DNA of 64,000 nt, taken from contig JADGKB010000002.1 of NCBI GenBank assembly GCA_027604185.1, forward strand, positions 186,001-250,000. The letters run 5' to 3'. This document shows, piece after piece, positions 21,405 to 33,419 of this stretch. A program made the position numbers and the translations under genes. This DNA comes from Boothiomyces macroporosus. Taxonomy: Eukaryota > Chytridiomycota > Chytridiomycetes > Rhizophydiales > Terramycetaceae. The notes under the pieces are model-generated. The model was not told the origin of the DNA, made no database searches, and saw nothing but the letters and a program-made list of their open reading frames with translations. Each line of letters opens with the position of its first letter. Within the stretch, counting starts at the first letter, position 1.

Positions 21405-23067
21405 CTAACTATTAATTATTTGTACCTTTGGTCCCCAATTTGCGGTTGGGTTCTCTTGGAATCTGACAAGGTTGAATTTGCTGGAAGGGGCGACAGCGTC
21501 CTTTCTCGTTTCAAATGATACCTCTGAGGTAATTTGTTTGGACATGATAATCTTTGCTGGGCTAGTTTCGCTGATTTCTCCTTTCTGCGGGTTCTCCTTG
21601 CACCACTGGCGAATTACATCCCATACGACATGTGATGGGGCATCAGTCTTGATTGCTTGAACCATTGCATGCGATTGAGATACCTTGTAGCCTGTGGAGA
21701 GTAATCCAGAGATGAATGTGGTTAACGAAGGGCTGACACACTTCATTACTCCACACATTCTTGGCAAAACATAGTAGAGTGGATTTGGAAGCTCTTCCGA
21801 AATAACCATCACCATCCCTGCCATTCTTTCCCAAGTGCCGTACCTTGATTGATTGGTAGCAATATGTCCCAACATTCTTGACACAAACTCCTTATCATGA
21901 ATAGGGTGTGAATAGAATGGACCAGCAATCTACATTAAAAGTAATATACATGCATCTTGTGGCTGCAGTGTTGGCATGTCGAATTAATCTCTAGAGCACT
22001 AGGACCAAACTTTGGTCCTTTATCAGTTTCCATATATTTTCCAATAGTTTGGGTTTCAAAGCTTTTGCATTGTTGACAGTGATAAATCATTGAAGTTTTG
22101 CTAAATTACAATTCAACATACCTGGAAGATTGTTTCATTAACTGGGCAGAATTATATACCCGTACGAATACACGAACATAGTAATCAATATGACAACTGA
22201 TTAAAGGTACGATAGCTTTCTTGTATCTAGAGGCGATTGATTGAATACTGTGCAATAAAATACGCAAGGCAAGCTCATGAGTATAAGGGGCTTGAGGGAT
22301 ATTCATTCCTCCGTACTTTGCCCAGCAACTTTCAGGCTGACTTCCAGCAAGCACAGCTAAATCTGTGCAAGTAACGCATAATAGCCCGCCATCCGCAACA
22401 GCTTGCACTGCACTATCGAGGAAAGGTGCAGCAGAGCCATATGGATCCAAGTCTATAACGTCATATTCTGGTCCAGTGTATAACACCTTGCAAGCATCAC
22501 CGTGATTCGGCTGAACAATGCCATCCACTTTATTGTGCTTGGCATTCCTCTCGATAGACTTTACAGCATCTTTTGAAAGATCATTGGTAAGTATTTTGGA
22601 CACTTTGGGGATTTCCTTTGCATATCTTACTGAACGCAGCCCTGAAGCTGAAAGTGCCTCCATAATAGTGAGTCCATACTCATCAAAATCGCTATGCTCT
22701 ACATTTACAGGCTTATATTCTGATGTTTTGGCCGACTCTAGCATTGAATTGATTTGTAAATCCCTCTTCTTTAATTGCTTTTCAGTCATGAACGGCTTGA
22801 AATCTTCCTTTGGGACATTATAAATATCTGGATTCAGCTCTTGCTTCTTGTTCTTCTTTTCCAATTTTTCCTTTAAATAAATCTGACTCCATATTTTGAT
22901 TGCTGCGATCGACATGTCCCGATTAAACTCTTGGATTGGGTTGTAGAAAACCTGATCATCAAAAATAATTTCCGCAGATCCTAGATGAAATTGCTAGTAC
23001 CCTCTTTTACAGACTTGGTCCCATCCTCGTTTAGTATCAGCCATTTCGGTATTTCTTCCTTGCCCAT
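21405..23067 (-). CDS. TRM1: tRNA (guanine26-N2)-dimethyltransferase
   Basis: About 533 residues. TRM1 dimethylates G26 of tRNAs using S-adenosylmethionine, in nucleus and mitochondria. SAM-domain text: IMEALSASGLRSVRYAKEI, ILTNDLSKDAVKSIERNA and the catalytic-loop DVIDLDPYGSAAPFLDSAV. A zinc site follows (CQQC ... CQHC) and a C-terminal domain with PLYYVLPRMCGVMKC. N-terminal text FDDQVFYNPIQEFNRDMSI is typical of the eukaryotic enzyme. Introns: 22981-23000, 22101-22121, 21930-21949. The stretch from 22915 inward is long and uninterrupted. Tail-to-tail with the ACP-like gene (89 bp apart). Confidence 0.95.
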
Positions 23068-23110
23068 TTGTTGAAAAAAAAATTATGGTTCAAAACATGC
23101 AACAGATTTA

Positions 23111-26100
23111 TTAGATAATTATCACTGAGAGGGCAACAAAGCATGCTAATGCCAAGGAAGTAATTCTGCTTGGATCAGAGTGAATAGATTCCGAAGCGGA
23201 TGTTCCGATCGCAATTTGGCTTCCTGTAGTGGTTGAATTGGCGGGGGACATGCTGTAAGTGGAACTAGGAACAGCTGTTCGAACGATATCAAAGTTATCA
23301 GTCAATGGGCAATACAATACGCCAGGTAATCCGGGGCAGGTTGCTTGAATTTGAATAAAAGAGCTCCAAGTCACAATTGGGAGAGTAATTCCGTCTCTAG
23401 TAAAACGCTTGGTGGATAAATCTTGGTATCTGTCAAATGCGCCATTGGTGCCCAACTGGTTATCCAACTGTTGCACAACGCTGAGGTACAACACGTTAAT
23501 GTTTGTATCAAAAAAGTAAACAGCGCCATAGCTACTTCCCATTGAAATAAAATCTTGGTAGCTAAAGGTTTGAGTAAAGTTTGTTTGACATACAATCAAT
23601 CGAGTCCACGGTCTGCACCAAGACGCAGCGTTGTAAACAATATTGAACTGTGTGCCTGCAGGATATGGAAGAGCAAGAATATGGGTGACGTTAGGCTCAA
23701 GTTGGATATTGCTAATGGTGATGTTAGTTGGCGCGCCTTTCAAGTATCGAATATACCATCCTCCACCGAGGCGTGGGTCAATTGGACCAGTGATTTTAGA
23801 GTTAACTTCCACTGCTAACCCACTAGCAGTTAAATTATCGTTGCGAAGTATATGTGTTGCATACGCGATGGTGGGACAGGAGATGAAGTTGCCATTTCCA
23901 CATTGTGTGTTTCCAACGGTAGCTTGATCCAGTCGGCTGACTTCAAGAATCAATGACCCAGAGGTAATATTTTGGCCGCTAGATGTTGTAGATTTACATA
24001 CCCACATGTTCATCTCAGTTGATGTTTGGTAGCATTCGTTTGGATCAAGCAACCACCATTTATTGGCCCACGCAGATCCAATTTTTTGCGGGCTGGCTTG
24101 CATAGATGCAGTGCCGTCTGTATCTTTCCAGTTTTGCATTCTTCCGGACACCGAAATATGTGCAGTTTGTCCAAATCGCCAGAGCTTTGTTGGATCGCAA
24201 AGTTGGTAATTGATATTGCCAGTAGCTTGCATTTGTTCAGGTACGAACTGATCAGAATGAGTAAGAAAATTCCAAGCAGTTCCCATACAATATTGAATGC
24301 CGTTCATTCCAGTTTGAGGAATACAGCCATTCCAATTGGTGGTGCAATTTCGAAAAGTTGTGTTAGTAAGTATATGCGTTTGCCCAACGTCATACCATTC
24401 AAATCCTGTATATCCATTCCAATAGGAAAGGTCTCTTGAAGCACAATTCCACCACTGAGTTTTCCCAGTGGGACAACTATTATACAGCGGTAGTACATTT
24501 TGAGTTCTGCATATAGCCAGCATTTGGTTCACCCATACCTGCCCAAACATATTTGCAGCTTTTCCACAGTCATGTGCCTCGTATCGAATAAGCTCTTGTC
24601 TATTTCCCCAATGCATTATTCCTCTATTGGCCAAAAATGCCTTGGTGTTGGTAAATCTCATCCATGCATCGGAAATGCAAGTGGTGGAATTTGGATTGGA
24701 AATACAAGTATTAAACCCGTTGCTAACCATCCTTCCGGGATTATAGCTGGGCAAGCCAGTAGCAGGATCGAATTCTTGATAGAAACCCCCAAGATAAAAT
24801 GCCCCAGCGTTCTGCCACCAATATCCTGTCGAATGAGCACTATTTCCATCGAAAATTAAGGTTGGCCTGGTACTTGGGTTGATTATAGTCGCATGGCTGA
24901 GACCTGCAGCAGAATAAAGTGCTGGGAATGCAAACCCACTCCAGCCACCAGACGCAGCATTTCCAACAAATATATTGTGCGGGTTGGTTATGTAAAATCC
25001 AGAAGCGGAAACATCAGATGGAACAATAAGATTTATCGGATCATAGTATACAGTATTTAATGTTTGGGTGTAAAACATGGTAGGATCAGTAATATTGCCA
25101 AGGAAATGTATGAACCCAGCGAAATTGTACTCCAAGGTATTATACTCTTCAACCCCATCCTCAAGATAGTAGCAGTGCCCAGTTATATCGTAGCCAACAT
25201 TATTTGACAGCGTGAAATTGTTTGTGCCATGGATACTTACACATCTAAAAAATGAAGAGCGAATAGAGCTGTACTTTAGATAGCTATGAACACCATAATT
25301 TCCAAGCATATGAACATGGAATGGATATCTTCCCATGACATTAGTCTGACCCATGTGGAGTAGCTCAATCCCAGTTAGCTTTCCGATTCCATTGTCTGAA
25401 ATGTAGATATGACCGCCAAACCCGGTAGGAGCTCCACAAGGCCGCAGAGATGATCCTGAACCAATGTCTCCCAAGCACGTATAGTTCGCATTGTTTAATG
25501 CAGTGATTTCAGAGTTTGTCATGTTTCCTTGAACAACAATATTTCTTGAAAGAAGAACGACTTCCGCTTGGTATTCTGTACCAGCATAGTGCAAGAATTG
25601 TAGAGGAGAATTCAATGTTATGGCAGTCACGCTGGATCCATATTGAGACGCTAATTGGAGTGACAAAATGGTTCGAACTTCGTTCTGGTGAGATTCTAGA
25701 CTATCCTTTAAAACTGTTGTAGTAATCATAATCTCTTGATTCGGAATCCAATTTACAGCGTCTTGAATGTATATGGTAGTTGTTCCAGGAAGAGCGGTGG
25801 TTGCTAATCTAGTCCAAGTTGGAGCATAAACTTGGGCATGCATTTCCAAAGTCCCGCCAGTGGCATAGATCCCCTTTACAAAAGGATCCGGCGGAAATGG
25901 CTGGGCTGTTATATTACCATACAAGTTAATGTTAATATTGCTTCTGTATCGGCAAGTTTCAGATCCAATTAATAATTTCCCATAAACAGTTACTCCCATA
26001 GTATTGAGCGTTATTGAAGCATCATCAAAAACGAGGGTGGTGTTGGAGGGGATTGTGATATACCCATATACTCCTTGATACAGGGAAGAGTTTGTAATCA

Positions 26101-26502
26101 GTATATTCAAGTTGTTTGGTAAAGCAATTGACGTACCATCCGCATTTGGAATTGAGCCATAAGGCCAAATACTAGAGTTGCTCCAGTTGACCAGATTTGG
26201 CATCATGTTTGGGCAATTTACAGCTGCGGTATTGTCTGCAGTGAGAGTTGATAGGTCAGGGCGAGGAAATGTCACAACTTCAGACCAATGATTCTGAATA
26301 AATACTGGGGAAGAAGTTCGTTTCGCTTTACCGGATATTCCGTTATCCACAATCAGGTAATCGTCCGCGCGTTTATCTTTACCAACATGTGATACATTAT
26401 TCAGTCGGTCTTGAATGAAATTCATCATATTTCCTCAAGTTATGGATATTTACCTTCCGAAATCGCAATGAGACTGCATACTGCAATCTTTAGTATTCTC
26501 AT
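23111..26502 (-). CDS. Large secreted G8/parallel beta-helix protein, probably GPI-anchored
   Basis: About 1123 residues with a single 20-nt intron (26434-26453) that joins a short signal-peptide exon (MRILKIAVCSLIAIS) to the rest. The mature part has a G8-like domain (TTLVFDDASITLNTMGVTVY, GTLEMHAQVY), then right-handed beta-helix repeats with HIYISDNGIGKLTGIELLHM, RYPFHVHMLGN and CVSIHGTNNFTLSNNVGYDI. This order resembles the CEMIP/TMEM2/PKHD1L1 group of extracellular carbohydrate-active or adhesion proteins. Many N-glycosylation sites and a Ser/Thr-rich C-terminus ending in a hydrophobic tail (LALACFVALSVIII) fit a GPI signal. An in-frame ATG at 26532 is an alternative start. The near absence of introns over 3.4 kb is unlike its neighbours. 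Substrate unknown. Confidence 0.8.
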
Positions 26503-26705
26503 TAGATTATTCGCGTAAACAAATTTTACCATTTCTTGCATAAACATGTGTGACCATGGAAAACTGTCTCACGATTATCCATCTATCTTCATTTATTATA
26601 ATCGCTTTACAGATTTGGATTGGTCTCTCAAATTTCTTTGTGGGCTAGGTGATGCATACCCAGGTATATCTTTCAGCTTTGATGTGTTTTTTGGTTTTTC
26701 TTTTT

Positions 26706-28013
26706 CTAGGTAAAGGCTATCTTACTTTTTTCATTCAACTTGTCTTTTTTCGCTTCTGTTTTCTTTGCTTCTGACAATGGAGATACAGGTCTTTCTTCAG
26801 TGAGGTCCAGTTCGGACAGTACCATTCTGGCCTTATCCGAGTTTTTGTACAAGTTTTGCCATCGGACAAGCGCTAAAATGGCGAGCATTCCTTTTTTCAG
26901 CCTCCTCTCTGCGTTATACGATCGCATAAGATCCAATACATTTGCATTTGCTTTTGGGTTTGAACTGCAGAGTGTTTCGTTCTAAATCAATGAAAGATTA
27001 CTAGTAACCACGGATGATTGCTGATTTCCCCTGCGCTGATTCTCATTGCTGGATCAAACCGTAATGTCAGCTCACACAAGTTTTTGGCTGCTTTAGATTA
27101 TGGGTACCTCGACAATCGATTGTTCCCCAATATTTCTCTGGGTATTCTATTTTTCCTGATGTAATCATTTCATGGACAGATCGTTCTGCCTCCTTTTCAT
27201 ATTGGCACAATAAAAGATAAAGCATTACACCAATGCTCCACACATCACACGTATGATTATATCCCAAATGCTTTATGATTTCCGGCGCTTTGTTTAGTTA
27301 CAAAATACCCATGTACATTGGTGTCCCTGCAATGTTATCCACTCCGTTTGCGTTATCATAGTAGCATGCTAAGCCAAAATCGGCCAGCTTTATGATATAA
27401 TCATGATCTGCTACATCATATTTCAATAGAATGTTTTCAGGCTATTTTAACACATATTTACTTTGATGTCTCTATGAATGATCTTGTTTCTATGCAAATA
27501 CGCTAAGTTAACTAAAATCTACAAACAGCACTTGTCAGTTGGCATATGATAGTCCTTATGATCTTGTCTGAAACGAATGAGGACCTCCTTACCGCCTGAA
27601 CCAGCTCTCCACCGTTACATCTGAATTAATAAAACGTACAATTCCATAACTAACGCAATCTTTTGAGGATTTTCATACACTTCAAGTAACTGAAGAATAT
27701 TTTCATGCTGTACTGATTTCATTATGCCTACTTCACGCTCCTGCTGTTCGTAAAATGAAGTCGCTCCCAGTTTCTTTTTCAGAGTCTTGCATGCGTAAAG
27801 TTGCTTGGATGCTTTATGCTCCACCAAGTTCACCACTCCAAATGCTCCTCTATGTTGAGATAAATGCTACTGTCCAATAATTTTTCCGACTTGGTATATA
27901 TTTTCAAATTCATTGAATGCATTTTCGGACCGGATGTGAGTTACTTTTTCCACTTTCTTTTCCTTTATCAGTGAGGAATTATTCTCTAGCTTATCTGGCT
28001 CCGATTCTAGCAT
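26706..28013 (-). CDS. CaMK-type serine/threonine protein kinase
   Basis: About 388 residues. Kinase motifs in order: IIGQGAFGVV (glycine loop), YACKTLKKK (ATP lysine), IIHRDIKPENILL (catalytic loop), ADFGLACYY (DFG), MAPEIIKHLGYNHTCDVWSIGV and a degenerate C-lobe. After the kinase, YNAERRLKKGMLAILALVRW resembles a CaMK autoinhibitory/calmodulin-binding helix. Introns: 27850-27870, 27621-27639, 27503-27522, 27442-27461, 27288-27308, 27088-27107, 26982-27001. The GY.PF segment normally found after LLLCG is missing: the text goes straight from LLLCQ to YEKEAERSVHEMI. Head-to-head with BCS1, 110 bp apart. Confidence 0.85.
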
Positions 28014-28123
28014 TTGTAAATAAAAACCCAAGAAAGTGACGTGGATTTTGACTGTACAGCACCACGTTTAATAGGAGTAAAAGTTTAATGACTATCAACT
28101 AGCATTGCTATAATTTTTTTCCT

Positions 28124-29477
28124 ATGGAATCATTTTTTGGTGCGAATCCATATTTTTCAGCAGGGTGAATTATTTATCTAACAGCAAGTGCTGGAATACT
28201 GGGGCTGACGGCAGTTGGAGGATTGCTTGTCAGAGGAGCAGGGAATCTCGCTCATATTGTTCAGCGACGGATGCTGGTCACACTTGAAATACCAATCAAG
28301 GATCCTTCATACAGTTGGTTTCTAGAATGGATGACTCAAAATAGTAAAGCCAAAATTGTTCCAAAATCATTTATTGATAGAGCCATGGCTAAAAATCTAC
28401 ATCAGCTATCAATAGAAACAACATTTACAAAGTATCCCAATGGAAGCACCAAAGCCGAATTCAGTCTTGTGCCTGGACAAGGAAGGCATTTTTTCAAGTA
28501 TCAGAATGCTTGGTTCCAGGTAATTAAACACTGACTCCAGGTTGAGCGCTCCAGAGAGAGTAAAATGGTTGATATTACTACCGGATCCCCATGGGAAACA
28601 ATCAAGATCACAACGCTAAGCAAGGATAGAAATTTGTTTGTTAAAATTCTGGAAGAAGCAAAATCTGCTGCTTTGTCGAAAGAGATTGGAAAGATGGTAG
28701 TATTCACCTCCTATGGGCATGAATGGAGGCCGTTTGGATTACCAAGGAAGAGAAGACCACTATCCTCAGTTGTTCTAAATGGAAATACCTCGGATGAGAT
28801 ATTGAACGATGTGAAACAGTTTCTGGAAGCTGAAAAGTGGTACAATGATCGTGGAATTCCGTACAGACGAGGGTATTTACTTCACGGTCCTCCTGGAACT
28901 GGTAAATCCAGTTACATTCAATCACTTGCTGGCGAATTAGAATATAATATTTGTATAATGAATCTTGCCGAGCTAGGTATGACAGACGACAGATTTGCTC
29001 ATTTGCTAAACAACATTCCACCTAGAAGCATTATTTTGTTGGAAGATATAGATGCGGCATTTTCTGATAGAACTGCAGCAGAAACTGTAAAACAAGGGTA
29101 ACTTTTGTTAATATAGGCATCAGGGCATGCTTACTCTGTCTGGATTGCTGAATGGCTTGGATGGTGTTGTCGCTTCGGAAGAAAGGATTATATTTATGAC
29201 TACTAATCACATTGACAGACTGGATCCAGCTATTATTAGACCTGGGAGGGTAGACTCACGCATTTTCATTGGGAATGTGACAGAAGAGCAAGCCAGAACA
29301 ATGTTCCTCAAATTTTATGATGGAAAGAACCTGTTGGCTACCAAATTTGTTGATGGACTGAAAACGATGGGGATGATCGACAACATAAGTCCTGCCAGTC
29401 TGCAAGGGCATTTTGTTCAAAACAAGGATAGTGCTGAAGATGCAGTGAAAAATATCGACTCCCTACTTCCTAAATAA
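28124..29477 (+). CDS. BCS1: Mitochondrial chaperone BCS1 (AAA protein)
   Basis: About 429 residues. BCS1 is an inner-membrane AAA translocase that inserts the folded Rieske Fe-S protein into complex III. The N-terminal NPYFSAG and following hydrophobic stretch form the membrane anchor; BCS1_N text includes QRRMLVTLEIPIKDPSYSWF and the join WFQ-VERSRESKMVDI. AAA motifs: GPPGTGKSSY (Walker A), IILLEDIDAAF (Walker B), SGLLNGLDGVVASEERIIFM and the arginine-finger region PAIIRPGRVD. Introns: 28165-28188 (24 nt, ending at the second of two AGs), 28520-28540 and 29098-29116. The 24-nt form gives SAGAGILGL, as in the family. Confidence 0.95.
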
Positions 29478-29582
29478 ATAACACAGTGTGCGAATAATTT
29501 CCTTGAAGAACCTGACTTGAAGCAATTGCTGGCGGAGCGTGTGTTACTTGTGACTTTTTTCATTTCCGATTTGACTTTAAAG

Positions 29583-30493
29583 ATGATGGGAACAGAGTCA
29601 GATGTGGATGAACCAAACCAAAAGCAACATGAGAATCTCGGACAGCTCGCGCTGCTCCAACGAAAGCTTGATATTATGAACAAAGTTATAGTAGAGCAAC
29701 GAGAAAAGATTCGCTCATATTCAAAGATCGAACAACAATATGAAGCACAGTCCAGCGATGTTGAGGCGATGAAGGAAACTATCAACCGGCTGACTGAAAA
29801 AGTGAATCGATTATAACACTAGACATCTAAATTAGAAGCGCTTGCTACTCAGATGGAACAACTACAATGTGAACTGGAGTCTATGAAGGCTGAATCTGAT
29901 AACTTGAAGAGCGAGTTAAAAGTATCACAGATTGCAGAACAAAACACCGCGAACAAGTTGGTAGAAATGAAGCAAGATTATACCAATCATATAGCTACCA
30001 TTCTCCAAGTAGGCAACGAAGAAATGAACTATTTATTATACCAAGAGAATACAATTGCAGCGCTTGAAATGAACCTCAAGACTTGGTTCCTTAAACCTGC
30101 TAGCTTAATGTGGAAGTCGCTCTTGTGCGGTGGAGGTAACACCTGGTTTACCATAGATATCCATAGAGCAGTTCAAATTCATTGGGTTCCGGATTCTGCA
30201 ACAACCTGTTGTCAAGAGCCTGCGTGTGGAGCAAAGTTTACACTTTTCAATCGCAGACATCATTGCAGAAGGTAATACCGCCACGTAACCTTAGATGCGG
30301 CAAGATTTATTGTAAGGATCACTTGAAATATTTAAATATTACTATTGTTGAAAAGACTTTTGATGAGAACGCGCCAAGGGCTTTGGTGTGTGGAGAATGC
30401 TCCAGGATAGCACAGGTAACTTTTAATTAATATCAGCTTCCAAAAACCCAGTTCAGTTCCTTTGAAGAATGTGTGTTTAGCCATTCAGAGTAA
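29583..30493 (+). CDS. Coiled-coil FYVE zinc-finger protein
   Basis: About 281 residues: an N-terminal coiled coil (roughly residues 10-160), then a FYVE domain with WVPDSATTCCQ, NRRHHCRRCGKIYCKDH and a last zinc pair CGEC. The R(R/K)HHCR core binds PI3P, so the protein should sit on endosomes. Introns: 29802-29822, 30272-30294 and 30416-30436. A further 21-nt stretch at 30136-30156 has good splice ends and is a multiple of three without a stop; splicing it would drop seven residues before the FYVE domain, and I cannot decide. Start at 29583 (MMGTESD). No direct orthologue recognised. Confidence 0.8.
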
Positions 30494-30524
30494 AGTGATA
30501 TTTTTTCCTTTTTCAAATTCGTGG

Positions 30525-31693
30525 ATGTTTAAACTACGTATCAATAGGTTGATTCCAAGGCATTCATCGAGTTATACATTAAAGAATAAATCTGTGGTCC
30601 TGCCAATTCCAACCCCGACAGAGTTTCATTACACCTGGTTGCGGGATAATTGTCAATGTTCACTTTGTGTTCACACCTCAACCAAACAAAAACTACATTC
30701 GTCAGGACAGGTTAATTCAAAAAAACCGCTTAGCGTAGAGGTGCTAAATGATAAAGTCAGAATTATTTGGCCAAGAGATGCCTTGTCTCCTCACACCCAA
30801 GAGCACGTCAGTGAATATGACAAGCTATGGCTACAACGGTTCCAATATTCCAAACCATTTCAGCAAACGATCAAGCCAGTTCTGTGGGATTTGACGAATT
30901 ATAAACGCGAAACCATTGATTATAAAGATTTTCAAACTCCAGAGGGATTCAAAATTGTTCTGCAGCAGTTGCATGACTACGGATTGAGTTTCCTGAAAAA
31001 CGTACCAACAGAAAATGATACTCAAGTCGAACAGGTTGCTCAGGCATTCGGCCCAATTAAGGAGACGTTTTATGGGAAAAGCTGGAATGTAAAGAACGAC
31101 CCAAATTCTAAAAATATCGCTTATACATCTCTTTACCTGGGACTTCATATGGATTTGATGTACTTTGAATCTCCTCCAGCATTGCAGTTCCTGCATTGCC
31201 TGCAAAATACTGTCAAAGGTGGTACTTCATTGTTTCTGGATCTGTTCAAGATAGTTGAAGATATGAAGAGGGATCATCCAAAAGAATTTAAAGTGCTGTG
31301 CGAATTTCCAGTTAGATTCCTGTATGAAAATGATGGCCACCATATGGACTTTAACAGACCAACTATTAGCATCGATATTAATGACGGTTACAATGTTTAC
31401 TACTCCCCTCCTTTCCAAGGCCCATTGCATGGACCTCCTGAAAAGGTGGATGAATTCTATGAAGCATTCGCCCTATTAGAAAGCAAGATCAATCAAAGAG
31501 ACGGGCTATACGAGTATCTTCTCAAAGAGGGCGACTTGGTGATCTTTGCAAATAGACGAGTGCTGCATGGCAGGGATAAATTTGATCCGCAGTCTGGCAA
31601 CAGATGGCTGAAGGGCACCTACGTCGGGTTCGATGAATTCAAGGTAATTCTTCTTAATACTAGGACAAAGTAAGAATGCACCTTTGGAAATAA
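30525..31693 (+). CDS. Trimethyllysine/gamma-butyrobetaine-type 2-oxoglutarate dioxygenase
   Basis: About 382 residues, matching the TMLH/BBOX family of Fe(II)/2-oxoglutarate dioxygenases in carnitine synthesis. N-terminal zinc-domain text: FHYTWLRDNCQCSLCVHTST. The double-stranded beta-helix carries the iron triad in LGLHMDLMYFE (H-x-D) and RVLHGRD (distal His); FANRRVLHGR and RWLKGTYVGFDE are typical. The first residues (MFKLRINRLIPRHSSSY) could be a mitochondrial presequence, favouring trimethyllysine dioxygenase, but the sequence does not separate the two enzymes. One intron near the 3' end (31644-31663) changes the ending to DKVRMHLWK. Otherwise the gene is a single exon. Confidence 0.85.
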
Positions 31694-31750
31694 CGGGAAA
31701 TAAACTTCACTCATTTTTCCATTTTCATTAAATTAAATTTTTTTGAAGAA

Positions 31751-32918
31751 ATGTTGAGACGACTTTCAACCACCAGCAGACTGTCGACTGGCTTTACTGA
31801 AAAATTAAAGAATGGACCGGGATTAAAGGAATTCATAGAGAGCTCATCAAAGATGTCTTTGGAGGAAAGCCTGGAATTGAACACACCCAACATTCACCCT
31901 CTTACCAAAAGACAGTACTATGTAACTAATACAGACATCAAAAACTCCCTTCATGGTTGAAGACTGAAATTCCAGTTGGAGAAGAATATAAAAGAATCAA
32001 GAGGGATTTAAGAGGGCTTAAGCTGAATACAGTTTGTGAGGAAGCAAGGTATTTGATGAATGACAAAGATGCCCAAATATTGGTGAATGCTGGGGCGGCG
32101 GTGACGAAGGAACCGCTACTGCAACTATCATGTTGATGGGTGATGAATGTACTAGAGGATGCAGATTTTGTTCAGTAAAAACAAACAGAAATCCTAGCCC
32201 ATTGGACCCAGACGAACCTGAAAATACTGCAGAAGCTATATCAAGATGGGGGTTGGATTATATTGTTATGACTTCAGTTGATAGAGATGGTAACTTTGGC
32301 AATAATGGTAGACCTTCCTGATGGTGGTGCAGCACACTTTGCCAAGACTGTCCAACTGATAAAACAAAAGGCTCCTCATATTTTAGTTGAAACCCTTACT
32401 GGTGATTTCTGGGGGAAGTTGGAAAATGTAGAAACCGTTGCTTTATCTGGTGTTGACGTTTATGGTACCTTTTGTTTAATTCAGCCCACAATATTGAAAC
32501 TGTAGAAAATCTGCAACCGTATGTCAGAGACAGAAGAGCTGGATTCAAGCAATCCTTGTCTGTCTTGGAAAGAGCAAAAAAAGTCAAACCATCTCTAGTA
32601 ACAAAGACTTCAATGATGCTTGGACTTGGAGAAACAGATGAGGAAGTTATGCATGCACTCAAAGGTTATTATTTTTTGACTATAGAACTCCGAAAGATTG
32701 ATGTTGACGTAGTGACATTTGGACAATACATGCGTCCTACAAAGAAGCACATGAAAGTGGAAGCATACATCACACCTGAAAAGTTTGATTATTGGGCTAA
32801 AACCGCAAAAGAACTAGGATTCAAATATGTTGCTTCTGGTCCGTTAGTAAGATCCAGTTACAAAGCCGGCGAGCTCTATATCAAGAATATCTTGAGAGCT
32901 GAAAAGAATAAAATCTAA
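31751..32918 (+). CDS. LIP5: Lipoyl synthase, mitochondrial
   Basis: About 354 residues. Lipoyl synthase is a radical-SAM enzyme that inserts two sulfurs into protein-bound octanoate to make lipoate for the pyruvate and 2-oxoglutarate dehydrogenases and glycine cleavage. Both Fe-S cluster motifs are present: [12 protein letters not shown] (auxiliary cluster) and CTRGCRFC (radical-SAM cluster). Further text: [32 protein letters not shown] and the C-terminal RSSY that caps the auxiliary cluster. A basic, Ser/Arg-rich N-terminus ([15 protein letters not shown]) is a mitochondrial presequence. Introns: 31915-31934, 32049-32068, 32290-32311, 32465-32484, 32665-32685; the second falls inside the first cysteine motif. 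Confidence 0.96.
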
Positions 32919-32926
32919 GTGACTAT

Positions 32927-33319
32927 TTATTTGTGGAGGTGCAAAGTTATTGCTATGAGAAGTAAGCCAAGTATACAAAATATGTGGAGTAGAGTTCCCA
33001 ATGCCCAAGTTGCACAAACAACTGTAAAGAATTCACTACTGGTAAAGCAACCAATTGACCCAACATACAATTCAACAATAATTCCCAAAACTGCGAATAG
33101 AACGCTGGCTATCTTGATATGACGCCTTGACTGCTTTCTAAATGCTAAAGCACATAATAGAAGGGATAGTATATTCCAGGAGATGAATATCAGACAAGCA
33201 GATTTAGGAATGTCCAATTTTGAGACTGTTTGCAGCCAAAATGAACCAGTGAAAAATGCAGCAGTCCAATAAATAGCTGCTACCAGTGATAGCAGGAGTT
33301 GTAAAACAATCGTAAACAT
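32927..33319 (-). CDS. Small four-helix membrane protein, unknown
   Basis: 130 residues, uninterrupted, beginning MFTIVLQLLLSLVAAIYW. Four hydrophobic segments are apparent (about residues 2-25, 42-60, 70-90 and 100-125), with short basic loops (RKQSRRHIK) between. I do not recognise the family; the layout is like small four-span proteins such as MARVEL or TMEM types, but no motif decides. It overlaps nothing; its stop lies 8 bp from the stop of lipoyl synthase on the other strand. A few residues of open frame precede the ATG. Confidence 0.6.
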   Translation of the reverse strand: MFTIVLQLLLSLVAAIYWTAAFFTGSFWLQTVSKLDIPKSACLIFISWNILSLLLCALAFRKQSRRHIKIASVLFAVLGIIVELYVGSIGCFTSSEFFTVVCATWALGTLLHIFCILGLLLIAITLHLHK

Positions 33320-33419
33320 TGCTTTTTCCAAAACTTATTGCCGTTTTATTGTTGGATTTTGATTGCCATTGCAAGCACACAGGGAACTGCGGTACACAAT
33401 TTGACAAGAAGGAAATTTA

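Noticed and set aside
24026..24859. Plus-strand frames of 119-137 codons opposite the G8 protein
   Set aside because: Shadows of a long, well-supported beta-helix reading frame.
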